Positions 22,801-29,510 of a DNA stretch of 31,904 bases are shown piece by piece (positions within the stretch are counted from its first letter, which is position 1; each line of letters opens with the position of its first letter). This DNA is from a virus: positions 1-31,904 of IMG/VR virus record IMGVR_UViG_3300045945_000354. One strand, 5' to 3'. A program made the translations under genes and the position numbers. A model generated the notes under the pieces. The model saw nothing but the letters and a program-made list of their open reading frames with translations. It did not search any database and was not told the origin of the DNA.

Positions 22801-23476
22801 TCTGGAAGTCAACCCCCAGCCGCTCAGACGTCTGCCGTAAGAACTGCAGATCAGCGGTGGCGGCCTGCGTCGAGCCGCTGATGGCGCGGAAGGTGGCCTG
22901 AAGACTCTGCATCTGGATGGCAGTACGGATCGAAGAGCTGATCGCCTCTTTGAGGGCGCCAAAGGCCTGTGTCAGTGTCAGGACTGCGGTACCAATGGCG
23001 GCAAAGCGGCCGACACTGAGTCCTCCCAGCAGGCCGCCGGCCCCGCCGTCTGTGCCAGGGCCTGGCGTCGTGAGGCGCAAACCTGCCACCTCGCCCGCCG
23101 CCTGCCGCGCACTGCGCCCATACGCCGCTACGGCACTCGAGGCCTGCCCCATGGCCTGGGCGTTACGCGTGGCGCTCTGAGACAGGACCTCGATCGTGGT
23201 GGAGAGCCGCTGCGTCGCCTGCGTGGTCTGCGTGAGCGTGGCGCCTGGCACCGCCTGCGGCGTGAGCGTCGGCAGGCGTGGCGCCACCTGCGGCAGGATC
23301 TGAGACCGCAGCGTCTGCATGCGCGTTCCTGCCGCGCTCGTAGCCTGGCCGAGTCCCTGGGCCGCCATGGAGGCCTGCGCGTTCAGGCGGGTGAGGATGC
23401 CCTCAATGTGGCGCAACTGGGCACTGGCCTGGTCCTGGACACGCACGACAATATCAACATTGTCACTCTCAGCCAT
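19871..23476 (-). CDS. Tape measure protein
   Basis: The 1201-residue protein starts at ATG 23476 behind AGGGAG, overlapping the chaperone reading frame. The N-terminus [28 protein letters not shown] and the region about 180-370 ([33 protein letters not shown], then [36 protein letters not shown]) are the classic tape measure N-terminal domain. Residues about 400-900 are long coiled coil. Hydrophobic helices around 150-175 and 910-960 suit membrane contact. It sets tail length; at about 0.15 nm per residue, as in known phages, the tail would be about 180 nm. Residues about 1022-1085 are an unusual proline/glutamine repeat. Confidence 0.95.
   Translation of the reverse strand: [1201 protein letters not shown]
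20222..20411 (-). repeat. Hexapeptide repeat in the tape measure gene
   Basis: 18-base units encode PQIAQL seven times, two of them preceded by PQV and one stretch opening and closing with PQMPQL. The DNA copies are nearly identical, so copy number may change by slippage. The repeat would form an extended proline-rich rod near the C-terminal end of the tape measure. Confidence 0.85.
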
Positions 23477-23745
23477 GCGGGGGGCTCCCTGGGTGTGCGC
23501 TGCCGTTGAGAGCGCTCTGGGCCTGCATCATCGCCTCAAATTGCGCTGCCAGCGACAACTCACCGGCTTCACGCTCCCGCGGGGGCGTTGACAGACGCTG
23601 GCGCGTGGACCCATCCCGGTTCAGGCCCATAATCAGCACGTTCAGGTAAAATTCCGCTGGCGTCGTCTGCAGCACCTGATGCGGCAGCACGTGGTAGTGC
23701 TCCGCCATCGTCTGCACCAGCCGGGCGCTGGATGTCCTGGCGAAA
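23469..23745 (-). CDS. Tail assembly chaperone, frameshifted C-terminal part (T-like)
   Basis: This reading frame is +1 (equivalently -2) relative to the G-like frame and carries the part expected of a T domain: RLVQTMAEHYHVLPHQVLQTTPAEFYLNVLIMGLN. It ends at 23,469, overlapping the tape measure start by eight bases, as T overlaps H in lambda-type loci. It has no own start with a ribosome site nearby, so it is probably made by ribosomes that change frame. A candidate slip is TTT-C at 23,745-23,742, where tRNA-Phe can re-pair with TTC. The exact site is not proved; a sequencing or real indel would look the same. Confidence 0.6.
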
Positions 23746-24120
23746 CGCTTCCAGTTGCTGCGCGACCTCCGGCGCCAGCCCGGAATGTTGCAGCACAGCC
23801 TGGGCCAAAAAAAGATAATCGTCGTTGGACAAATCTTCCAGACTGACACGCTCCGGGTGCTCGGGCAGGCCGCGCGGCTGAAAGGGCGGGTCGAGAGCGC
23901 CTTTGACAATGGCCGTATCTGCCAGGGCATAAAAATGCCGCACCGCCTCTTCCGCGCGCTCCGGTTCGGGCGCTGCAGGGGTGGCAGCCGTGGGTAAGGG
24001 CAACTCCCACTGCCCCAGCCAGTCAAATTGATGGCACGGGCGAATGAGCACACTGAGTCCCGAGGGTAAGGTGACGAGCGTGCGCCCGTGGTCTCGAAAC
24101 GCCTGCACAGAGGAGGGCAT
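23569..24120 (-). CDS. Tail assembly chaperone (G-like)
   Basis: 183 residues from ATG 24120, chosen because AGGAG lies eight bases upstream; GTG 24171 in the same frame lacks a site. The N-terminal part (SVQAFRDHGRTLVTLPSGLSVLIRPCHQFD) and EEAVRHFYALADTAIVKGALDPPF with LSNDDYLFLAQAVLQHSGLAPEVAQQLEAF fit tail chaperones encoded between tail tube and tape measure. After about residue 126 the frame turns into low-quality Ala/Gly/Asp-rich sequence, while the +1 frame becomes sensible. That points to a frameshift product G-T. Confidence 0.65.
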   Translation of the reverse strand: MPSSVQAFRDHGRTLVTLPSGLSVLIRPCHQFDWLGQWELPLPTAATPAAPEPERAEEAVRHFYALADTAIVKGALDPPFQPRGLPEHPERVSLEDLSNDDYLFLAQAVLQHSGLAPEVAQQLEAFRQDIQRPAGADDGGALPRAAASGAADDASGILPERADYGPEPGWVHAPASVNAPAGA

Positions 24121-24167
24121 AGCGATGCTCCTGCTTCCTGGGCCCTGGGCGGAGACGGGCACGTCTG

Positions 24168-25295
24168 TCACGCCAGATAGCGGCCAAGACGATTATAGCC
24201 CCAGGCGTACATGGGCGCGTTGAGCCCATCGTCAAAGGCCGTTGCGCCCATGGTAAATGTCTCAATCTGATCTTCCTGCCCGCGTGCCACGCTCGTCATA
24301 CGTAAGGCAGGAAAGATGAGACTAAATCCATATCTATTATAACTATTGGTATCCACCGGCTGAGTCGAGGTACAATCAATTTCCAGCGCGACATTCCACT
24401 GTTGCAAATAGGAATAGATGGAGGAGACTTCCTGCGTGTGGTCAATGTCGAAGGTGAATTCCGTGGTAATTTCACGCCTGGCGGCATGGAGATGGCGCCG
24501 ATAGACGCCACTGCCCGCCCGGTAGCCGGACTCGGCGGCGAAATTATTATTGATCGTGCACGAAAAGCTGCGCAGAAAGGCGGACAGCTCAATGGCCGGC
24601 GAGACGCCCTGATACGGCGGAGCAACGATGCCACCGCTGAGACTTTGGGCATTCTGCACAGGCCCACTCGGGACGACCAGCCTGCCGCCCGTGAGGGGCG
24701 AGATCCAGACACGCGTATCCCCCCAGCGCATCCAGGGTTCTCGGTGGACGACCAGACCCGCAGGCACATCGTGCGAGCCGCGATAGCCCGAGCCCATGAG
24801 CGTTGCCGCCAATTGCCAGTAGGGGCCATTGTTGGAGAGCGTCAGGCTTGAGCATTTCACGCCGTAATAGCGCGCCCGGTACTGCCCCTGGTCATGGACG
24901 ACCTGAACACCGATGGAGGGCAATGCCGTGGCTTGCCCCATCGTGAGGGCGTGCCTGTATGAGACCAGAGCCCCTTCCCTGGTGGAGAGTGGTTTGCCCC
25001 CCATGGCCAGGCCCAACAGCCCGACGATGGTATTGGGCTTCACGCGAGGCTCGGTATACGTCATGGTGTTGGAATAGCGCACCAACTCCTGATGCGTGGG
25101 AAACTCCCTGCCCGTAATGACATCCGTATTGCCCTGAATGACATCATCCCAGGTGACATGGCCGCTGGCATCATCAAAATCCGTCATGAGGCACGTACTG
25201 CTGGGGTCCCACGGCGTCACGCCCGCGCCATAGACGGCTTCTTTGGTAAAGAGGGTCATACTGATACTGTCAACAACGTGGCGTTCGAGCGTCAT
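24168..25295 (-). CDS. Major tail tube protein
   Basis: 375 residues from ATG 25295 behind GGAGGTG; a longer in-frame start at 25,367 lacks support. The pattern SMTLFTKEAVYGAGVTPWDPSSTCLMTDFDDASGHVTWDD, then GREFPTHQELVRYSNTMTYTEPRVKPNTIVGLLGLAMGG, is typical of siphophage tail tube proteins of this size, and the rest is beta-rich. It directly precedes the chaperone and tape measure genes, the standard place. It would form the hexamer rings of the tail tube. Confidence 0.75.
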   Translation of the reverse strand: MTLERHVVDSISMTLFTKEAVYGAGVTPWDPSSTCLMTDFDDASGHVTWDDVIQGNTDVITGREFPTHQELVRYSNTMTYTEPRVKPNTIVGLLGLAMGGKPLSTREGALVSYRHALTMGQATALPSIGVQVVHDQGQYRARYYGVKCSSLTLSNNGPYWQLAATLMGSGYRGSHDVPAGLVVHREPWMRWGDTRVWISPLTGGRLVVPSGPVQNAQSLSGGIVAPPYQGVSPAIELSAFLRSFSCTINNNFAAESGYRAGSGVYRRHLHAARREITTEFTFDIDHTQEVSSIYSYLQQWNVALEIDCTSTQPVDTNSYNRYGFSLIFPALRMTSVARGQEDQIETFTMGATAFDDGLNAPMYAWGYNRLGRYLA

Positions 25296-25296
25296 G

Positions 25297-25884
25297 TTAC
25301 ACCTCCGCTGGCGGAGGGGGGACATACGTCTCAGGCTGCGCGACACTCCCAGAGGGCGGCGTCTCACCCGGCACGCTCGTCATGGTGGCACCGAGCATGG
25401 CCGTGCCTGTCAGCGTAAAGGGCAGCCCTGCCGGCGGGACTTTCAGCAGATCCTGCTGCACTTGCACCGGCAAAGCGCCTGCCGTGCTGTACGACGAGGG
25501 CTGGAGAATGGTGTTGAGTTCTTCTGGAGAGACATACGTGGTGTCCATAATGACGTTATCCACGACAATGACTGTCGTCTCACGAAACCCCAGGCCACGC
25601 GCAATGAGCGTCAAATCCAGATCCGCAAGATCGGCAGTGTTGGGCTCAATCTCGAGGAGCGTCAACCCTGGTGGCGCGGGTAAAGGCGTGTCAGGAATCA
25701 CCGGGTCTAAGTCAACTGGCGTGGGATAGACGGTCGAATCGAGCGGATCATCGACCATGTAGACATTGAGGATCTGCTGGTCAGTTGAAATAGTCCAGGA
25801 ATAAAACGTCCCTTCACCGACCACCACGGACATTTGTTGGAGCATTTCGACGATTTCGTCTCGTCTCAAGGTGTACAAGTGCAA
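25297..25884 (-). CDS. Virion protein with IPT/TIG-like domain
   Basis: 195 residues from TTG 25884, six bases after AGGAGG. Residues about 70-145 (LTLLEIEPNTADLADLDLTLIARGLGFRETTVIVVDNVIMDTTYVSPEELNTIL with a following PVQVQ strand) match the Ig-like IPT/TIG layout, often used as a decoration or tail surface domain. The end is proline-rich. It is encoded between the gp10-like protein and the tail tube. The Ig-like fold is likely; its place in the particle is unknown. Confidence 0.6.
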   Translation of the reverse strand: MHLYTLRRDEIVEMLQQMSVVVGEGTFYSWTISTDQQILNVYMVDDPLDSTVYPTPVDLDPVIPDTPLPAPPGLTLLEIEPNTADLADLDLTLIARGLGFRETTVIVVDNVIMDTTYVSPEELNTILQPSSYSTAGALPVQVQQDLLKVPPAGLPFTLTGTAMLGATMTSVPGETPPSGSVAQPETYVPPPPAEV

Positions 25885-25894
25885 AATGAACCTC

Positions 25895-26422
25895 CTATAG
25901 TGCGCGACGCAACCGCGCCAGAAGGATACCCCTGTACCGTAACCACGTAGGACGAAGCACGGGCCGTGCCGGAATCGTGACTGAGCGTTTCAGGACAAAC
26001 AGCGGAATGACCCGTGAGCCTACCCGCTGAAAGATGATGCCTTTCCTGATAAACGTATGCGTAAACTCTCTCGGTCGTCTGCCTCTGGCTGCGGGCAGCG
26101 GAATGGCCAGAAACTGCGCGGTCCTGGGCCGAATCGTGGCGCCAAATTCGTGCACGCGGGCAATGCGCGCCTGCTGGAGAAAGCCCAGCCGTGCTGTCAC
26201 CGTATTGGCACCACTCCGCCGCACCTGCGCCCCAAACGCCGCCCGCAGTGTGCCGGTGCGCACCGCCAGCCGGGTCGGCGTGGTCGTCTGGCCAAAGCCG
26301 GTTCTCTGGCCATAGGCGACCGCATCGGTCATGGTGACTTTCACCAGCCGCTCCAGCGCGGTGGGCAAGGCCCGGACGCGACGCGCAAAGCCTCCCGGAT
26401 TGCGGACCGCAATGGTGATCAT
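25895..26422 (-). CDS. HK97 gp10-like / minor tail Z-like connector
   Basis: 175 residues; the start overlaps the upstream stop (ATGA) and has GGGAG. VRTGTLRAAFGAQVRRSGANTVTARLGFLQQARIARVHEFGATIRPRT is the recognisable core of gp10-like head-tail joining proteins (TGxL and HEFG). PARPVLRPTW near the end also fits that family. It would help join tail to connector. Confidence 0.75.
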   Translation of the reverse strand: MITIAVRNPGGFARRVRALPTALERLVKVTMTDAVAYGQRTGFGQTTTPTRLAVRTGTLRAAFGAQVRRSGANTVTARLGFLQQARIARVHEFGATIRPRTAQFLAIPLPAARGRRPREFTHTFIRKGIIFQRVGSRVIPLFVLKRSVTIPARPVLRPTWLRYRGILLARLRRAL

Positions 26423-26910
26423 AGATAGGCTCCCTCTGACTCGACGCCTGGCTGCGCGGTCGGGTCCTCCATCCGGGTGCGGTAGCGGACCTGATACGTG
26501 AGATCACACGTCTGATGATCGTACTGCACATCCACCGCGCTATAGAGGGTCGCCCCTTCGGTCGTGTCATCTGCCAGGCCGCCCCACAGCGGGTCCACCT
26601 GCATGGCGTACTGCACCGCCGTGCGCGTTTGTTCGAGCAGCTCGTGCTGGGCGGTGCCGGCTTTGACCCAGAGCCGGACCGAGAAGGACAGCACGTTGCG
26701 GTGCGTCCGGAAGGGGCCAGCCTCAGGCGTATCGGACACCGGCAGCAGGCAGGCGACCGGAAACACCGTCATGGAGAGTGGGTCATGGTCACCCCGATAC
26801 ACCGCCGCCAGGGTCACCAGATAGCCGCTCTCCACACTGACGCCCTGCACGCAGGCATGCATGCGCTGCCAGATCTGCTCGGCGATGCTGGGCACCTGTG
26901 GCGGTGGCAT
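26419..26910 (-). CDS. Tail terminator-like protein
   Basis: 163 residues from ATG 26910 behind GGAG. Size and strand pattern (LVTLAAVYRGDHDPLSMTVFPVACLLPVSD, then FSVRLWVKAG, and DVQYDHQTCDLTYQVRYRT) fit a tail terminator, which caps the tube, and the position before the gp10-like gene agrees. The first 11 residues, MPPPQVPSIAE, nearly repeat those of the neighbouring protein at 27,416. Confidence 0.65.
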   Translation of the reverse strand: MPPPQVPSIAEQIWQRMHACVQGVSVESGYLVTLAAVYRGDHDPLSMTVFPVACLLPVSDTPEAGPFRTHRNVLSFSVRLWVKAGTAQHELLEQTRTAVQYAMQVDPLWGGLADDTTEGATLYSAVDVQYDHQTCDLTYQVRYRTRMEDPTAQPGVESEGAYL

Positions 26911-26918
26911 GGCGACTC

Positions 26919-27416
26919 CTAGCCTTGAGCCCGGTCAAGAGCACACAGCGACAGACGATATGCCTCGCGTTCCGTGTCCACGTCCACCCGGTAGCCTTCA
27001 AAAAGCATCGTATTGAACACCCCTTGATACCAGTGGATCTGTGCCAGGAGCTCGCGCACCTGCGCGGCATCCATGATGAGGTCGCGGACAAAGCGCCGCG
27101 CAATACGACGGCGATCGCGACACAGCGATATCACATCAAAATTCCGCGCGCCATCCGTGTCAGTCCACCTTTCTTGCAACACCCAGATCATGCCCTCCGG
27201 CGCCAGCACAGGGGCCTGAAGCAAGCGTGCGCGCTCGGCAGGTCGCAGCGTCTGCCGACAGATGGGACACGTCCACGTCCGTAAGGACACCAGGGGATGG
27301 CCGCACCAGTGCGCGATACGCCGCTGATGGTTCGATGCCATGGACGCGCGGCCTTGGGATATCGTGTCGTTCAACGACTCGTGCTCGGCAATGCTCGGGA
27401 CCTGTGGTGGGGACAT
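26919..27416 (-). CDS. Head-tail region protein with CHCC metal motif
   Basis: 165 residues from ATG 27416. It begins MSPPQVPSIAE, like its neighbour, then carries HWCGHPLVSLRTWTCPICRQTL, a C-x-H / C-x-x-C set that could bind one zinc, unusual in a connector block. The rest is helical and charged (RRIARRFVRDLIMDAAQVRELLAQIHWYQGVFNTMLFEGYRVDVDTERE). No family is recognised. Position suggests a connector or adaptor. Confidence 0.6.
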   Translation of the reverse strand: MSPPQVPSIAEHESLNDTISQGRASMASNHQRRIAHWCGHPLVSLRTWTCPICRQTLRPAERARLLQAPVLAPEGMIWVLQERWTDTDGARNFDVISLCRDRRRIARRFVRDLIMDAAQVRELLAQIHWYQGVFNTMLFEGYRVDVDTEREAYRLSLCALDRAQG

Positions 27417-27424
27417 GTGATGTC

Positions 27425-27814
27425 CTATAGCAAATCAATGCGGGCCTTCGTGGCCAGCGCCGCACTCGCCGAGCCGTCCTGCATGGCCTGATTCGGGTCA
27501 TGCTTCGCCAGGCATCCCGTTGGGTCTAACAGTAATGCCATTTGCCCATAGCGCGTGGATTGCAGTCCCCAGCCTAACTCTCCCTGCTCGATTTCCGTTT
27601 CGTAGTCCAGGCGTCGGTCGCTCTTGTGGCGCGGGTCGGTCATGGCGACCGCATGCGCCGCCAGCCAGGTGCCGATGAGGTCCTGCTGCGGCTGGGGCAG
27701 GGCCAGGACCTCGGCACACAGGGCCAGCATGGCCTCGGCGGTGGCGATATGCGCTGTCAGGTCGGTGAGTTCGGTCGGGATAATAGCGCGCACCGCCTCT
27801 TCAGTAATGGCCAC
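27425..27814 (-). CDS. Head-tail connector (DUF4054-like)
   Basis: 129 residues from GTG 27814, overlapping the upstream stop. IIPTELTDLTAHIATAEAMLALCAEVLALPQPQQDLIGTWLAAHAVAMTDPRHKSDRR, then the GLQSTRYGQMALLLDPTG motif, is the layout of small connector proteins that sit on the portal. DUF4054 is the closest label by pattern. Confidence 0.7.
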   Translation of the reverse strand: MAITEEAVRAIIPTELTDLTAHIATAEAMLALCAEVLALPQPQQDLIGTWLAAHAVAMTDPRHKSDRRLDYETEIEQGELGWGLQSTRYGQMALLLDPTGCLAKHDPNQAMQDGSASAALATKARIDLL

Positions 27815-28023
27815 TAGCGCCTCCTCGCGCCCTCAGTCGGCGTCGGGTCCTCAGCGGCCTGAGGCGCGCTGGCTTCTTCCATGAGGTCGCCAAACGCCGT
27901 CAGCTCGGTCTCGGTGGGCGTGATGACCTCCCCTGCAGGGACACGCACCACCTGACTTTTCCCCGCGTTATCCACCACGCGCCGCGACAGGGGCCGCAGC
28001 AAGCGATACGTTTTCTCAGCCAC
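27814..28023 (-). CDS. Small hypothetical virion-region protein
   Basis: 69 residues from GTG 28023, six bases after AGGAGG. Beta-rich first half (YRLLRPLSRRVVDNAGKSQVVRVPAGEVITPTE), acidic second half. Encoded just downstream of the capsid gene, after the hairpin at 28,037-28,059. No family is recognised. Confidence 0.6.
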   Translation of the reverse strand: MAEKTYRLLRPLSRRVVDNAGKSQVVRVPAGEVITPTETELTAFGDLMEEASAPQAAEDPTPTEGARRR

Positions 28024-28036
28024 AGGACACCTCCTA

Positions 28037-28059
28037 TGACAATATAGTTTATATTGTCA
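28037..28059 (-). terminator. AT-rich hairpin on the capsid stop codon
   Basis: On the minus strand TGACAATATA, an AAC loop, then TATATTGTCA form a perfect 10-base-pair stem, and its first three bases are the capsid TGA stop. AGGAGG for the next gene follows one base after the stem. There is no T-run, so it could be a partial terminator, an RNA-processing site or a block that lowers expression of genes after the capsid. Confidence 0.55.
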
Positions 28060-29055
28060 TATACCACTAATGTGCACTACACCGATCTGACTGTTCGCAT
28101 CGGCTTTGAGTCTCGGCACGATCGAGCCGAGTATTCGCACATGCACCGCCAGGCCGCCCATGAGGTCCCACGGCACGTTGGCCGGGTCCATTTTAATGGC
28201 CAGGTCCACCGTCCGCCGTTGCAGCTCGGCCAGCACGCCTTGCCCCGCCGGCATGGCAAAGACCGGCTTGATCGATTGAATCTGTGGGAACGACTCCATG
28301 ATGCGCCGCAGCATGTTGAAGATCGTGTCCGTCCCCTGGGTGGCCAGCAGCTCGCCGTATTGCAGGACATTGAGATAGAGACCATACGGTCCGGGGCGAT
28401 TGATGGAGAGCATGAGCTGGACCATCTCCAGCACATCGGGATAGATATTGGTCGGCGTCCCCCAATCCGCGCCAGTGGCCAGCAGGCGGTTGGGATGGGT
28501 GGTATAGCCGTAGATGGTGTTGCCATCCAGGGTAAATTCTGGCGCGCCAACCACCAGCCACGTTTCAAATTCCTCGGCGACCGCCCGCTGCGCTTCCTCC
28601 GCATAGGCGAGGTCTAACCCCCCGCCCAGAGACTGTATGGCTTCGAGTTCCGTGAGGTCAAACTCATAATCTTCGTAGGCAAAGGGCAGCGGCACCAGGT
28701 GCGGCGTCAGGCTCATGCGCTGGTTGTTGGACGCCGCAGACGCGCGCATATCACGGCTCGCGCGGTCCATGCGACCGACGGCCGTATACTGCGACGCGGC
28801 AATGCCGACGTGCGGCACGGTCTGCGTCAGACCACGGCTCGTTAAATCCATGACCGCGCCCATATACTGGTCCGCCACCCGGAGCCAGCTATTGTCGATG
28901 GCCAGCCAGTGCTCACGGAGCAGCGTGGCGTTGGTATAGAGCGACGCCTCCTCTGTCCGCCGGGCATGGTTGGCGCGCAGATGGGCGATGCCCCCAGCGG
29001 ACAGCAAGGAACGTGGAGCGCCCCTGAGCACCTGCGTTTCAAGACCCACTGGCAT
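28057..29055 (-). CDS. Major capsid protein, encapsulin-like HK97 fold
   Basis: 332 residues from ATG 29055 behind GGGAGG. The order of segments follows encapsulin-type shells: LREHWLAID near residue 45; LVPLPFAYEDYEFDLTELEAIQSLGGGLDLAYAEEAQRAVAEEFETWL around 120-167; IYGYTTHPNR near 180; PYGLYLNVLQYGELLA around 225; and a final LGSIVPRLKADANSQIGVVHI. Such capsid proteins are known in phages and in bacterial nanocompartments. The neighbouring protease/scaffold and decoration genes show this one is viral. Confidence 0.85.
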   Translation of the reverse strand: MPVGLETQVLRGAPRSLLSAGGIAHLRANHARRTEEASLYTNATLLREHWLAIDNSWLRVADQYMGAVMDLTSRGLTQTVPHVGIAASQYTAVGRMDRASRDMRASAASNNQRMSLTPHLVPLPFAYEDYEFDLTELEAIQSLGGGLDLAYAEEAQRAVAEEFETWLVVGAPEFTLDGNTIYGYTTHPNRLLATGADWGTPTNIYPDVLEMVQLMLSINRPGPYGLYLNVLQYGELLATQGTDTIFNMLRRIMESFPQIQSIKPVFAMPAGQGVLAELQRRTVDLAIKMDPANVPWDLMGGLAVHVRILGSIVPRLKADANSQIGVVHISGI

Positions 29056-29067
29056 AATCGTGCCTCC

Positions 29068-29508
29068 CTATTGCGCCACGATGCGCACGCGAATGCGGCC
29101 AGGCGTGGGGTCATTACTCGCCAGCTCCCCTTCCAGGGCTTCAGCGATCACGACACCCGTCCCCACCGTTTTGAGTAACCCATTGCCTGCGGATTCGAGT
29201 GCAGCGCCCAGGGCAATGGCTGTCCCCACGGCACAGCGCGCCTGCACCGCTTCGCCTGGCACGGCCGTCCGGTAGGAGACCGTATCTCCAATGGCCCAGG
29301 CGTCATCAATGCCCTTGCCGAGCGCCCAGTTGCCATCGGCAAACAGCGCCGCCGCCCGCCCGGCCGCAGTGGCATGGGGTTTGACTTTCCCCTGGTCGGC
29401 ACCCGCGGCGCTGATCACCTCCAGGAGATCGCCTGGGGTAATGGCCGCCTGGGCGGTGGCATGCCGGGCGTCGGTCGAGTTGCTGAGAAAGATCTGTTGA
29501 TTGGGCAT
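29068..29508 (-). CDS. Head decoration-like protein (DUF2190-like)
   Basis: 146 residues from ATG 29508 behind AAGGA; an upstream start at 29547 lies inside the protease gene. The chain is small, Ala/Gly-rich and beta-rich: DLLEVISAAGADQGKVKPHATAAGRAAALFADGNWALGKGIDDAWAIGDTVSYRTAVPGEAV. It follows the pattern of stabilising proteins between protease and capsid genes. Confidence 0.65.
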   Translation of the reverse strand: MPNQQIFLSNSTDARHATAQAAITPGDLLEVISAAGADQGKVKPHATAAGRAAALFADGNWALGKGIDDAWAIGDTVSYRTAVPGEAVQARCAVGTAIALGAALESAGNGLLKTVGTGVVIAEALEGELASNDPTPGRIRVRIVAQ

Positions 29509-29510
29509 GG

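Noticed and set aside
23569-23742. C-terminal end of the G-like frame as a functional domain
   Set aside because: After the point where the T-like frame starts, this frame becomes low-complexity and lacks family resemblance; probably out-of-frame reading up to a distant stop.
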